Source: Clostridium cadaveris
GTDB taxonomy: Bacteria; Bacillota; Clostridia; Clostridiales; Clostridiaceae
Length of the DNA stretch: 64,000 nt
Assembly (NCBI RefSeq): GCF_020911725.1
Contig: NZ_CP076620.1
Coordinates: forward strand, 1,244,501-1,308,500
Reading direction: 5' to 3'
Of this stretch, positions 8,704 to 17,072 are shown piece by piece. The position numbers and the translations under genes are program-made. The notes under the pieces were generated by a model. The model saw only the letters and a list, made by a program, of their open reading frames with translations, made no database searches and was not told the origin of the DNA. Positions within the stretch are counted from its first letter, which is position 1. Every line of letters starts with the position of its first letter.

Positions 8704-9307
8704 AATTTCAGATAATATTGCAAGAGAGTTAAAGTCAGATAAAGATAAAAAAGAAATAATAAATTATGGATTATTTGCTGTAATTCAAATAACATTTTCA
8801 ATAATTCTTACTATGATATTTGGATTAGTATTTAATGCTTTGTCAGAATCTCTTATAGTGGCTTTTACTATAAGTATTCTTAGAAAAAGTTCAGGAGGAG
8901 CACATGCAGGAACTCCAGAAAGATGTGCAGTTTTAGGTACATTTGTAAGTGTAGGTTTTGGATTGTTGTCAAAATTTGTCGGTAAAAATTTAGTGGCTAT
9001 TATCTTTATAGGAATTATAATTTTTCTATGGTCTTTTTATATAATATACAAGCTAGCACCAGTAGATAGTGCAGCAAAACCAATTAAAAATCAAGAAAGA
9101 AGAAAAAAGCTAAAGAGAAGCTCTATAATAATATTAAGTGTCTACTTAATAATAGTAATAGTTAATATTATATACTATTACTATACAAATAATGTCAGTG
9201 TCCTTACATATACACTATGTATTTATATGGGACTAGTATGGCAGATTTTTTCTTTAACCAAAAGTGGACATTTAATATTAGGAAAAATAGATGCTGTCTT
9301 TAAATAA
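8675..9307 (+). CDS. agrB: AgrB-family peptide-processing membrane protease
   Basis: AgrB removes the C-terminal tail of AgrD and helps form the thiolactone signal peptide. The 210-residue protein has an amphipathic N-terminus (MSKIENLSNRISDNIAREL), several membrane helices and the catalytic His-Cys block RKSSGGAHAGTPERCAVLGT around residues 70-90, in which the His of GGAHA and the Cys of ERCA are the expected catalytic pair. KLAPVDSAAKPI near residue 128 is also typical. Length is normal. It overlaps the preceding gene and lies 28 bases before agrD. Confidence 0.95.
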   Translation: MSKIENLSNRISDNIARELKSDKDKKEIINYGLFAVIQITFSIILTMIFGLVFNALSESLIVAFTISILRKSSGGAHAGTPERCAVLGTFVSVGFGLLSKFVGKNLVAIIFIGIIIFLWSFYIIYKLAPVDSAAKPIKNQERRKKLKRSSIIILSVYLIIVIVNIIYYYYTNNVSVLTYTLCIYMGLVWQIFSLTKSGHLILGKIDAVFK

Positions 9308-9335
9308 AAACATTTAAACTTTGGAGGTGAATATA

Positions 9336-9461
9336 ATGAAAAAGAAGGTATTAATGAGCTTAGCAGCTATATCAACTTTTGTTGCATCTTTAGTTGCAAC
9401 ATCAGCATGTTTCTTCTGCTTTTATCAACCAGAAGAACCAAAGAGCTTAAGAGAAGAATAA
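9336..9461 (+). CDS. agrD: AgrD-type cyclic-lactone autoinducer precursor, 41 aa
   Basis: Short gene with a strong GGAGGTGA ribosome site at 9323-9330. It has the three AgrD parts: a basic amphipathic leader (residues 1-20), a core with cysteine, and an acidic proline-containing tail QPEEPKSLREE (31-41). By alignment with the QPEEP tail of other clostridial AgrD peptides, the ring is probably Cys25-Phe26-Phe27-Cys28-Phe29, with Ala24/Ser23 as exocyclic residues. A second cysteine inside the ring is notable. AgrB encoded just upstream should process it. No agrC or agrA kinase/regulator pair is adjacent. Confidence 0.93.
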   Translation: MKKKVLMSLAAISTFVASLVATSACFFCFYQPEEPKSLREE

Positions 9462-9470
9462 CATTTCATT

Positions 9471-9500
9471 AATGAGACTGGCTTACCGGTCTCATTATGA
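9471..9500 (+). terminator. Hairpin after agrD, weak terminator
   Basis: An 11-bp stem AATGAGACTGG / CCGGTCTCATT with one G-U pair and a CTTA loop. Only a short AT-rich tail follows, so it may allow read-through into the GGDEF/HD-GYP gene 23 bases downstream, or protect agrD mRNA. Confidence 0.6.
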
Positions 9501-9519
9501 TTATTAAGAGGTAGAAACA

Positions 9520-11223
9520 ATGATAAATATGAATGGTGATAAACAACAACAGATAAAAGATATAGTTTCTGTGGTGAAATTAGCATCTCTTTTATTTGTT
9601 GCTCTAATTTTATGTAAATATATATTTAAGGATAATAACATGATAGCTGAGTCATTTGTTGGTTATTATGATATTAGTGTACTTTTTATACCTATATTTA
9701 TTTTATTGTTAATTTATTTTATGTGGAGTTTTTCCATTGCAAATAAAATAAAAAAGCAACACGAGGAATTGGCTAATAATGTTGAAACAATATTTTTTAT
9801 AATTTTATTTACATCAATTATATACATATGTGGAGCTAATGAAAGCCAATACAAATTTTTGTATTTATTTATAATTATAACAACTACTATACAATCAGGC
9901 TTAAAGAAGGGGATAACTGTTGCTGGGATTTCGTCTTTTATAATTCTTGTAATGGACATTATAATGGTACCTAATGCACAGGTCAATCCTTATTTTGAAA
10001 ATGATTTGATTTTGGTAGGTATATTTATCTTAACTGCATGGCCTTTGGGATTCTATGTGAAAATTGAAGGGGAGCATATAAAGCGTCTTGAAGAAATGGT
10101 TAATATAGATGGACTTACTGAGGTTTATAATCATAGATATTTTCATGATAGATTAAGAGAAAAAATTATGATTGGAAAAAAGGAACAAAAACCTGTATCC
10201 ATGATTTTTATTGATATAGATTATTTTAAGCATTATAACGACTTATATGGACATCAAAAAGGAGATGTGGTGCTTAAAAAGCTTGGACATCTAATTAAGG
10301 AAAGTATAGGACCAGATGATATAGTTGCTAGATATGGAGGAGAAGAATTTGCTGTTATTCTTCCAAATACTTTAGAAGAAGTTGCGACAAAAATAGCAGA
10401 AAATATAAGAATAAGGATAGAAAATACTTATTTTGAGGGAGAAGAAAATCAGCCTAAGGGAAAACTTACGGCTTCTATGGGAATATCGGTTTATCCTGAT
10501 AAGGCTAAAGATGATGTTGAACTTATAAAAAGCGCTGATGATGCTTTGTATAGAGCTAAATTTTTCTCTAAAAACAGGGTTGAAGTTTATACATCAATTT
10601 TAGATGAAATAAAAACAAATATAGATGAAAAAGATGTAGAACTTGTAACATCTATTAAGACTTTAATAAGTGTTATAAACGCCAAAGATAGATATACATA
10701 TGGACATGTTGAGAGAGTTGTTATTTATAGCAGACTTATGGCAGAAAAGCTCCAATTAAAAGAAAAAGAAAAAAATGCATTAATTTATGGAGCTTATATG
10801 CATGATATTGGGAAAATTAATATTCCTCAAGATATATTAATGAAAAAAATGAAACTTACAAATGATGAGTGGGCTCAGCTTAAGGAGCATCCAGCAAATG
10901 GTGTGGAAATTATAAAACCAGTAAAGTCTCTTCACCATGTAATCCCACTTATAATAAGTCACCATGAGCGGTATGATGGGAAAGGATATCCAAATAATTT
11001 AAAGGGCGAAGAAATTCCGTTTCTTGCTAGAGTTCTTACTGTAGTTGATAGTTTTGATGCAATGACATCTAATAGACCATATAATAATAGAAAGTCATAT
11101 GAAGAAGCTATAGAGGAAATTAGAAAATGTGAAGGAAGTCAATTTGACCCTAAGATAGCAGAGTTATTTATTGAAGTTATCACCAGTGAACGTGGTAGAA
11201 ATTGCCTTGAAGGACTGCAATAA
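9520..11223 (+). CDS. Membrane GGDEF plus HD-GYP cyclic-di-GMP protein
   Basis: Bifunctional-looking c-di-GMP enzyme of 567 residues. Five or six membrane helices occupy residues about 17-180. A GGDEF domain follows (NIDGLTEVYNHRYF near 195, active-site RYGGEEF around 270), then an HD-GYP phosphodiesterase domain with HDIGKINIP near 428 and HHERYDGKGYP near 485. GGEEF is a synthesis-competent signature; the position where an inhibitory RxxD site should begin is Gly rather than Arg, so product inhibition may be absent. It follows agrD closely, which links peptide signalling and c-di-GMP only by position. Start ATG 9520 has an AAGAGG site. Confidence 0.92.
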   Translation: MINMNGDKQQQIKDIVSVVKLASLLFVALILCKYIFKDNNMIAESFVGYYDISVLFIPIFILLLIYFMWSFSIANKIKKQHEELANNVETIFFIILFTSIIYICGANESQYKFLYLFIIITTTIQSGLKKGITVAGISSFIILVMDIIMVPNAQVNPYFENDLILVGIFILTAWPLGFYVKIEGEHIKRLEEMVNIDGLTEVYNHRYFHDRLREKIMIGKKEQKPVSMIFIDIDYFKHYNDLYGHQKGDVVLKKLGHLIKESIGPDDIVARYGGEEFAVILPNTLEEVATKIAENIRIRIENTYFEGEENQPKGKLTASMGISVYPDKAKDDVELIKSADDALYRAKFFSKNRVEVYTSILDEIKTNIDEKDVELVTSIKTLISVINAKDRYTYGHVERVVIYSRLMAEKLQLKEKEKNALIYGAYMHDIGKINIPQDILMKKMKLTNDEWAQLKEHPANGVEIIKPVKSLHHVIPLIISHHERYDGKGYPNNLKGEEIPFLARVLTVVDSFDAMTSNRPYNNRKSYEEAIEEIRKCEGSQFDPKIAELFIEVITSERGRNCLEGLQ

Positions 11224-11235
11224 TTAAATCAACAT

Positions 11236-11278
11236 AAATAAAGACCTAAAGTATTTTGTTGCTTTAGGCCTTTATTTT
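11236..11278. terminator. Bidirectional terminator between the c-di-GMP gene and a small minus-strand gene
   Basis: Arms AAATAAAGACCTAAAG and CTTTAGGCCTTTATTT pair over 16 bases with one mismatch, with A and T tracts on both sides. Confidence 0.8.
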
Positions 11279-11279
11279 A

Positions 11280-11423
11280 TCAAAAATGAGGATTTATTTC
11301 ATCTTTTTCAATTCTTTTTAAATCTTTTAATCTTAAATGAGTTTTTTCCATGATGTCTTCAAAAGATTTTCCGTCAATAAGCATTTGTTTTGCTGTGTCA
11401 TGAGCAGATTTTTTATTATCCAT
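11280..11423 (-). CDS. 47-residue protein with a helix-turn-helix-like segment
   Basis: The frame begins ATG 11423 after a perfect AGGAGG and ends TGA. The sequence AKQMLIDGKSFEDIMEKTHL resembles the small helix-turn-helix repeat (AxxLLxxGxSxEdIxexTgLs) found at the C-terminus of Rpn/PDDEXK transposase-like proteins and in small clostridial proteins. It is too short to be a full regulator. The good ribosome site and bounded terminator make it a likely real gene; its function is unknown. Confidence 0.6.
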   Translation of the reverse strand: MDNKKSAHDTAKQMLIDGKSFEDIMEKTHLRLKDLKRIEKDEINPHF

Positions 11424-11442
11424 AATCAGACCTCCTAAATAA

Positions 11443-11520
11443 TTTATCTAATGTCTAGCAGATTTAACACTCACATTTCTTTTTATGTTAGAGTGTTAAA
11501 GTGAACACGCCTCTAGATAA
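11443..11520. promoter_or_regulatory. Nested inverted repeats between two minus-strand genes
   Basis: An inner pair TTTAACACTC / GAGTGTTAAA (about 11469-11500) sits inside an outer pair TTATCTA / TAGATAA. Located upstream of the 47-residue gene and downstream of the larger c-di-GMP gene, it could be a weak terminator, an operator or a structured leader. No T-run follows on either strand. Confidence 0.35.
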
Positions 11521-11590
11521 CGAATTCTTAAAATCAATTTTAAGCTAAAAATTTGCTTTACACATTTAGTCTGTCAATAAATTAAGAAAT

Positions 11591-13351
11591 TTAGTCATCG
11601 TTGTTTTTAAGATAATTTAAAAATGCTTTTATTATGTCTGGGTCGAACTGAGAGCCGGAACATTTTTGAAGTTCTTCTATAGCCTCTTTTTTTGTTAAAG
11701 CTTTTTTGTAAGGTCTTTCACAAGTCATAGCATCATAAGAGTCAGCAACAGCTATTATTCTAGCCATAAGCGGTATTTCGCTTTTAGAAAGACCTATAGG
11801 ATAGCCAGTACCATCCCATCTTTCATGATGACACAGAACACAAGTTGCTACATTTTCAAGCTCTCCAGAAGCTTGAAGTATTCTATAGCCTTTCTCACAG
11901 TGAGTTCGCATTATCTTTAGTTCATCTGTAGTAAGAGTATCAGATTTTAAAAGTATATCTTCTTTGATCCCTATTTTACCTATATCGTGAAGCTTTGCTA
12001 CTAAATACAATTCGTCTAATTGGGCAATTTTAAAATTTAAAGCTTTCCCAATGACATAAGCATATTTTACAACTCTTTCAGTATGTTCTTCTGTTTCAGT
12101 ATGCTTAGCTTCAAGAGTTTTTCTTAACGAATCCATTAAAGCACTTCTTACACTTTTTCCATCTAAAAGTTTTTGTCTATATACCTTTTCTTCTACATCT
12201 TTAATGCATTCATACACATCTTGATCTAAAAAGTATTTAACAGTTTCACCTAATGCTATACTAAGTTTTATAAAATCATAGTTGTAATTTTCACATTCAA
12301 AACGTATGCGAGAAACTGTATTTTCACATAAATTTTCATTGCAGTTAGGGATAAGCATTATGAATTCATCTCCACCCCAACGGAAAACAAACCCTTTGTC
12401 TCCACATACATTTTTTAAAACATAAGCTATAGATTTCAGTAGTTTATCTCCTTCTAAATGACCAAAAGTATCATTAACAAGTTTAAGTCCATTAACATCT
12501 CCCATTATGACACCTAGAGGAAGGTATTTTTCATCATTCAACTCTTTTATCTTTTCCTCAAAGTAAGAACGGTTGTATAACTTAGTAAGTGAATCAGTGT
12601 AACTTAAATATCTAAGTTTGTCTTCTAAAATTTTTCTCTTAGTTATATTGTTAGATATACCTACTACTCCCCACACATTACCAGAGTCATCTATTACGGG
12701 AACTTTAACACTTTCTTCAAAACAAGGATTACCATTTTCATCTATAGAATAATACTCGGAATATTTAGCTATTTTACTACTAATAACTTCTTCATCTTGT
12801 TTAATGAAATTCATAGCGGTATCTTTATCTGGAAAAATATCTAAATCTGATTTTCCTATAATATCTGTAACACCTAATTTGTTGTAAAAATTCTTGAAAT
12901 TTTTATTATATCCAATAAATTTATTGCTTTTGTCTTTATAAAAAATATTGTGAGGAAGAGAATCTATTATAGTTCTTAATATGTTTTTTTGACTTTCAAG
13001 CTCAACGTCATATTTTCTTTGACTAGTTAAGTCTAAGAGGATGCTTCCTATGGCTATTATTTCATCTTTTTCACCTAAAAGAGGAAATATGTGAAATTGA
13101 AGAATTTGGTCATTTATAGTTGCTTCAAAAATAGACTTGCTGAGAGTTTCTATACAATGAATCCGATTAGAATTATATATTTTTGCAACATTTTTAGGAA
13201 AGATATGATATCCTTTCAAAATATTTATTACATTGAAATTTACATTGAACATATCTGAATATGCCTGGTTAAAAAATAAAACTGTATTGTTTAATTCTTC
13301 AATCCACAATGGGAAAGGAATGTTATTTAAAAAGGATTTCAAAATAACCAT
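11591..13351 (-). CDS. PAS-PAS-GGDEF-HD-GYP cyclic-di-GMP protein, soluble
   Basis: 586 residues with no membrane segment. Two PAS sensor domains lie at about residues 1-110 and 120-245 (the second includes the PAC-like GVVGISNNITKRK). A GGDEF domain follows with FRWGGDEF near 325 and then an HD-GYP domain with HDIGKIGIKED near 455 and HHERWDGTGYP near 510. Both catalytic signatures look intact; no RxxD inhibitory site is visible before GGDEF. Start ATG 13351 has an AGAGGT site. It is transcribed away from the eut operon, whose first gene begins 200 bases away, so shared sensing is possible but unproven. Confidence 0.92.
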   Translation of the reverse strand: MVILKSFLNNIPFPLWIEELNNTVLFFNQAYSDMFNVNFNVINILKGYHIFPKNVAKIYNSNRIHCIETLSKSIFEATINDQILQFHIFPLLGEKDEIIAIGSILLDLTSQRKYDVELESQKNILRTIIDSLPHNIFYKDKSNKFIGYNKNFKNFYNKLGVTDIIGKSDLDIFPDKDTAMNFIKQDEEVISSKIAKYSEYYSIDENGNPCFEESVKVPVIDDSGNVWGVVGISNNITKRKILEDKLRYLSYTDSLTKLYNRSYFEEKIKELNDEKYLPLGVIMGDVNGLKLVNDTFGHLEGDKLLKSIAYVLKNVCGDKGFVFRWGGDEFIMLIPNCNENLCENTVSRIRFECENYNYDFIKLSIALGETVKYFLDQDVYECIKDVEEKVYRQKLLDGKSVRSALMDSLRKTLEAKHTETEEHTERVVKYAYVIGKALNFKIAQLDELYLVAKLHDIGKIGIKEDILLKSDTLTTDELKIMRTHCEKGYRILQASGELENVATCVLCHHERWDGTGYPIGLSKSEIPLMARIIAVADSYDAMTCERPYKKALTKKEAIEELQKCSGSQFDPDIIKAFLNYLKNNDD

Positions 13352-13552
13352 TATTATAAGTACCTCTTTGAAATTATTTTATCTACTATAAAGAATAATA
13401 CATATATCATTTTTTTACAACTTATTGATATACATATAATATATCTTTAAAAAATTTTTGATGAAATTTATGGTAATAGATAAAAATATGTATAAATATG
13501 GTGACGAGTTTATAAACTATGTTATATGAAGTAAATAAGAAAGGAGATAGCT
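13352..13552. other. Divergent intergenic region upstream of the eut operon
   Basis: About 200 AT-rich bases. I looked for the paired hairpins with AGNANA-type loops that EutV binds and did not find a convincing pair. TATAAT-like boxes occur but no clear -35 partner. The eut ribosome site AAGGAG ends the region. Confidence 0.4.
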
Positions 13553-14686
13553 ATGGAAGACTTCAAAATAAAAACATCCATATATTTTGGAGAAGGTTCT
13601 TTGGAAAGATTAAGCCATATAGGAAATAAAAACGTACTTATCATAACTGATCCGTTCATGGTCAAATCAGGAACAATAAATAAAATTACAGATAAACTTG
13701 TCAGTGCTTCTGTAACTGTATTTAGTGAAATTATACCAGACCCTCCAATAGAGTTAGTTGTCAAAGGCATAGAAGAATTAAACAAGGTAAATCCAGAAGT
13801 TATAGTAGCACTAGGTGGAGGATCTGCTATAGATGCTGCAAAAGCAATAATGGATTTCTCTAAAAATATATTATCACTTAAAAATATAGAATTTATAGCT
13901 ATACCTACTACAAGTGGAACTGGATCAGAAGTCACATCATTCTCTGTTATAACAGATAAAGAAAAGGGAGTAAAATATCCTCTTGTTTCTGAAAAATTAA
14001 TTCCTAATATAGCCATACTGGATCCAGAATTAGTAAAAACTGTGCCGCCTGCGATAACAGCTGATACTGGCATGGATGTTATAACACATGGTTTAGAAGC
14101 CTATGTTTCCACGAAAGCTAATGATTTTACTGATGCATTAGCTGAAAAATCATTGATGCTGGCTTTTAAATATTTAGAAAAAGCATATAAAGATGGAAGT
14201 GATATGGAAGCTAGAGAAAAGATGCACAATGCTTCATGTCTTGCTGGTATAGCATTTAATTCTGCTTCATTAGGAATAAATCATAGTATAGCTCATACAC
14301 TTGGTGGCAAATTTCATGTGCCTCATGGAAGAACCAACGCTATGCTTTTACCGTATGTAATTGAATATAATGCCAACATAGTTGGATATGACAATAAAGA
14401 TTACAGTCTAGCTGCAAAGAAATATCATAATATAGCTAAACTTTTAGGACTTCCATCTAACAATATAAGGATGGGAGTAAAAAATCTCATAAACTTAATA
14501 AAAACTATGGAAAAAAATATGAAAATGCCTTTGAATTTAAAAGAATGTGGAGTTGACACACATAAAGTTGCAGAATCATTAGAAAACATAGCGGAATCTG
14601 CTTTTACAGATGCATGTACACCTACTAATCCTAGGATTCCAACAAAGGAAGATATTATGAGAATTGTAGAAAAGGTAAAAGAATGA
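13553..14686 (+). CDS. eutG: Iron-containing alcohol dehydrogenase of the eut locus
   Basis: 377-residue group III (Fe-dependent) alcohol dehydrogenase. It is expected to reduce acetaldehyde to ethanol and recycle NADH to NAD+ inside the ethanolamine compartment. Visible family marks are ALGGGSAIDAAKAI (about 85-98, nucleotide binding), PTTSGTGSEVT (about 120), TGMDVITHGLEA and the metal-site histidines in SIAHTLGGKFHVPHGRTNA (about 245-265). It is shorter than enterobacterial EutG but normal for clostridial versions. An AAAGGAG site precedes ATG 13553. It is the first gene of the cluster; a 90-base gap separates it from eutS, so eutS may also have its own promoter. Confidence 0.88.
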   Translation: MEDFKIKTSIYFGEGSLERLSHIGNKNVLIITDPFMVKSGTINKITDKLVSASVTVFSEIIPDPPIELVVKGIEELNKVNPEVIVALGGGSAIDAAKAIMDFSKNILSLKNIEFIAIPTTSGTGSEVTSFSVITDKEKGVKYPLVSEKLIPNIAILDPELVKTVPPAITADTGMDVITHGLEAYVSTKANDFTDALAEKSLMLAFKYLEKAYKDGSDMEAREKMHNASCLAGIAFNSASLGINHSIAHTLGGKFHVPHGRTNAMLLPYVIEYNANIVGYDNKDYSLAAKKYHNIAKLLGLPSNNIRMGVKNLINLIKTMEKNMKMPLNLKECGVDTHKVAESLENIAESAFTDACTPTNPRIPTKEDIMRIVEKVKE

Positions 14687-14776
14687 TATATGAATATGAA
14701 TTTTTTACAAGAACACAATAATATTAAGTGTTAAAAGTATATTTATGTTTAACAAGTCATAGGAGAAGGTGATGCA

Positions 14777-15124
14777 ATGAGTGATGAAAAGCAGAGAGTA
14801 ATACAAGAATATGTTCCGGGAAAACAGGTGACTTTAGCTCATATAATAGCAAATCCAAATGATGAAATATATAAAAAACTTGGACTTGTAATAGAGAGAA
14901 GAGGGGCAATTGGAATCCTTACAATAACTCCTAGCGAAGCATCAATAATTGCAGCAGATGTAGCAACAAAATCTGCAGACGTGGATCTAGGCTTTGTTGA
15001 TAGATTTAGTGGAACTGTAATTTTTACTGGAGATGTTGGGGCAGTTGAGGCTGCTTTAAATGAAGTTACAAAGGTTTTAGGAGATCTACTTAGTTTTTCA
15101 TCTACTAAAATCACACGAACTTAG
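14777..15124 (+). CDS. eutS: Microcompartment shell protein EutS (permuted BMC-H)
   Basis: 115-residue shell protein with a circularly permuted BMC fold forming bent hexamers at compartment edges. The opening [20 protein letters not shown] and the internal [20 protein letters not shown] are strongly typical of EutS/PduU. AGGAGAAGG upstream supports ATG 14777. It is followed after eight bases by eutP. Confidence 0.95.
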   Translation: MSDEKQRVIQEYVPGKQVTLAHIIANPNDEIYKKLGLVIERRGAIGILTITPSEASIIAADVATKSADVDLGFVDRFSGTVIFTGDVGAVEAALNEVTKVLGDLLSFSSTKITRT

Positions 15125-15132
15125 GAGAAGTT

Positions 15133-15564
15133 ATGAAAAGAATAATATTTATAGGAAAAACAGGAAGTGGCAAGACCACACTATGCCAAAACTTAGATAA
15201 TTTAGAGCTTAAGTATAAGAAAACTCAATCAGTGGAGATTTACAACAAATCTATAGATACTCCAGGAGAGTATCTAGAAAATAGATATTATTATAAGGCA
15301 CTTGTAGTAACATCAGCAGATGCAGACATTATTGCTTTAGTGTATGACTGTACAAATGAGGAATCTTATATAGCTCCCGGTTTTGCCAGTATGTTCATGA
15401 AAGATGTAATAGGGATCATAACAAAGATTGATCTTGCAGAAGATGAAAGCTTAATAAATAGAGCAGAAAAAATACTTAAAGAGGCTGGTGTATCGACTAT
15501 ATTTAAGGTTAATACTTTGTCTGGTGAGGGAATGAAAGAGCTTATGAGCTATATAGAGGGATAA
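15133..15564 (+). CDS. eutP: EutP/PduV-type P-loop GTPase-like protein
   Basis: 143 residues with a Walker A motif GKTGSGKTT at residues 8-16, a DTPGEY switch-II-like motif near 41, and TKIDL (NKxD-type guanine specificity) near 97. Members are associated with ethanolamine or propanediol compartments; some have been assigned acetate-kinase or GTPase roles. The exact role here is uncertain. It sits between eutS and eutA in the order usual for Firmicute eut loci. Confidence 0.9.
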   Translation: MKRIIFIGKTGSGKTTLCQNLDNLELKYKKTQSVEIYNKSIDTPGEYLENRYYYKALVVTSADADIIALVYDCTNEESYIAPGFASMFMKDVIGIITKIDLAEDESLINRAEKILKEAGVSTIFKVNTLSGEGMKELMSYIEG

Positions 15565-15622
15565 CTTATTTATTTAATTAATATCAATATACATTTACAG
15601 TATAAAGATTGGAGCTGAATTA

Positions 15623-17056
15623 ATGAGAGAAGAGCTATTAAGTGTAGGTATAGATATAGGTACTAGTACAACTCAACTGGTATTTTCAAAGCTGATAATA
15701 GAAAATACAGCATCCAACTTTACGATACCTAGAATATCAATAGTTGATAAAGATATCATATACAAAAGTGACATATACTTTACTCCTTTAAAATCACTTA
15801 CTGAAATAGACAGTGATGGAGTAAAGGACATAGTGGAAAAAGAGTACATAAAAGGAGGAATAAATAAAGAAGATATAAAAACTGGGGCTGTAATTATAAC
15901 AGGGGAAACTGCTAGAAAGGAAAATGCTAATGAAGTTCTACACAGATTAAGCGGGTTTGCTGGGGATTTTGTTGTTGCTACTGCTGGCCCTGATTTAGAA
16001 AGTATAATTTCAGGAAAGGGAGCAGGGGCTCATATATATTCTAAAGAACATTCTACCACCGTTGTAAACATAGATATAGGTGGAGGAACCAGCAACTTGG
16101 CATTATTCAATATAGGGGATGTAATTGAAACAGGATGCTTAGATATAGGTGGAAGGCTCATAAAGATAGATACTTCTACAAAACAAATAACTTATATATC
16201 TCCAAAGATAGAAAAGATAATAAAAGAAAAGGGATTTAGTATAAGCATTGGTGACATAGCAACTAAAGAAAAACTCATGCCCATTGTAGAAGAAATGGTA
16301 CATTTTTTAGAAGAAAGTGTAGGGGTAAGAGAAAAGAGCAGTTTATTTGATGTAGTAGTGACAAATAAAACTATAGTATTAAAAAAAGAGATTCACTGCA
16401 TTTCCTTTTCTGGAGGAGTTGCAGATTATGTTTACTATGATGGGCCTATAGATGACTATTTTAAATATGGAGATATAGGCATACTTTTAGGACAAAAAAT
16501 AAGAGAGTCTGAGATGTTCAAAAAGCTTAAGGTTGTAAGATCTATAGAAACTATAAGAGCTACTGTTGTAGGAGCTGGTTCTCACACTACAGAAATCAGC
16601 GGAAGCACTATAACATATACAAAAGAAAATTTCCCAATAAAAAACCTTCCTATCCTAAAACTTAGTGAAGAGGATGAGAGTTCTGGATCAGAAGTATTAA
16701 AAAATGCTATAAAAACCAAGCTTGACTGGTTTAAGCTTGAAAACGATGTTCAAAGAGTAGCTATAGCTATCAATGGCAAAAAGAATCCTTCATTTATAGA
16801 AGTGCAGGACATAGCTAAAGGAATGGTAGGCGGATTAGAAGAGTTTATAGAAAGGGAGTTGCCGTTAATTATTATTGTTGAAAATGACATGGCAAAGGTA
16901 TTAGGGCAGGCTATATATGCATTGCTTAATTTTAAAAAAGATGTTGTATGTATTGATGGAATTAAGGTTGAAAATGGAGATTACATAGATATAGGTAAAC
17001 CAATAGCGGGGGGAAAGGTATTACCAGTAGTTATAAAAACATTAGTATTCAACTAG
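15623..17056 (+). CDS. eutA: EutA, ethanolamine ammonia-lyase reactivating factor
   Basis: 477 residues with an actin/Hsp70-like ATPase fold, beginning VGIDIGTSTTQLVFSK (phosphate-1 loop) and containing VNIDIGGGTSNLALF around residue 150 (phosphate-2 loop). EutA exchanges damaged cobalamin on the EutBC lyase in an ATP-dependent way. Length is normal. GGAGCTGAATTA precedes ATG 15623, and eutB follows after 16 bases. Confidence 0.95.
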   Translation: MREELLSVGIDIGTSTTQLVFSKLIIENTASNFTIPRISIVDKDIIYKSDIYFTPLKSLTEIDSDGVKDIVEKEYIKGGINKEDIKTGAVIITGETARKENANEVLHRLSGFAGDFVVATAGPDLESIISGKGAGAHIYSKEHSTTVVNIDIGGGTSNLALFNIGDVIETGCLDIGGRLIKIDTSTKQITYISPKIEKIIKEKGFSISIGDIATKEKLMPIVEEMVHFLEESVGVREKSSLFDVVVTNKTIVLKKEIHCISFSGGVADYVYYDGPIDDYFKYGDIGILLGQKIRESEMFKKLKVVRSIETIRATVVGAGSHTTEISGSTITYTKENFPIKNLPILKLSEEDESSGSEVLKNAIKTKLDWFKLENDVQRVAIAINGKKNPSFIEVQDIAKGMVGGLEEFIERELPLIIIVENDMAKVLGQAIYALLNFKKDVVCIDGIKVENGDYIDIGKPIAGGKVLPVVIKTLVFN

Positions 17057-17072
17057 TGGAAGGAGGATTATC

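Noticed and set aside
13522..14073. 183-codon minus-strand frame overlapping eutG
   Set aside because: Antisense shadow of a clear enzyme gene, with low-complexity Ser/Thr/Ile composition and no homologous motif.
13352..14776. EutV-type dual-hairpin antitermination sites
   Set aside because: I found no pair of hairpins with the expected loop sequence in the gaps before eutG or eutS.
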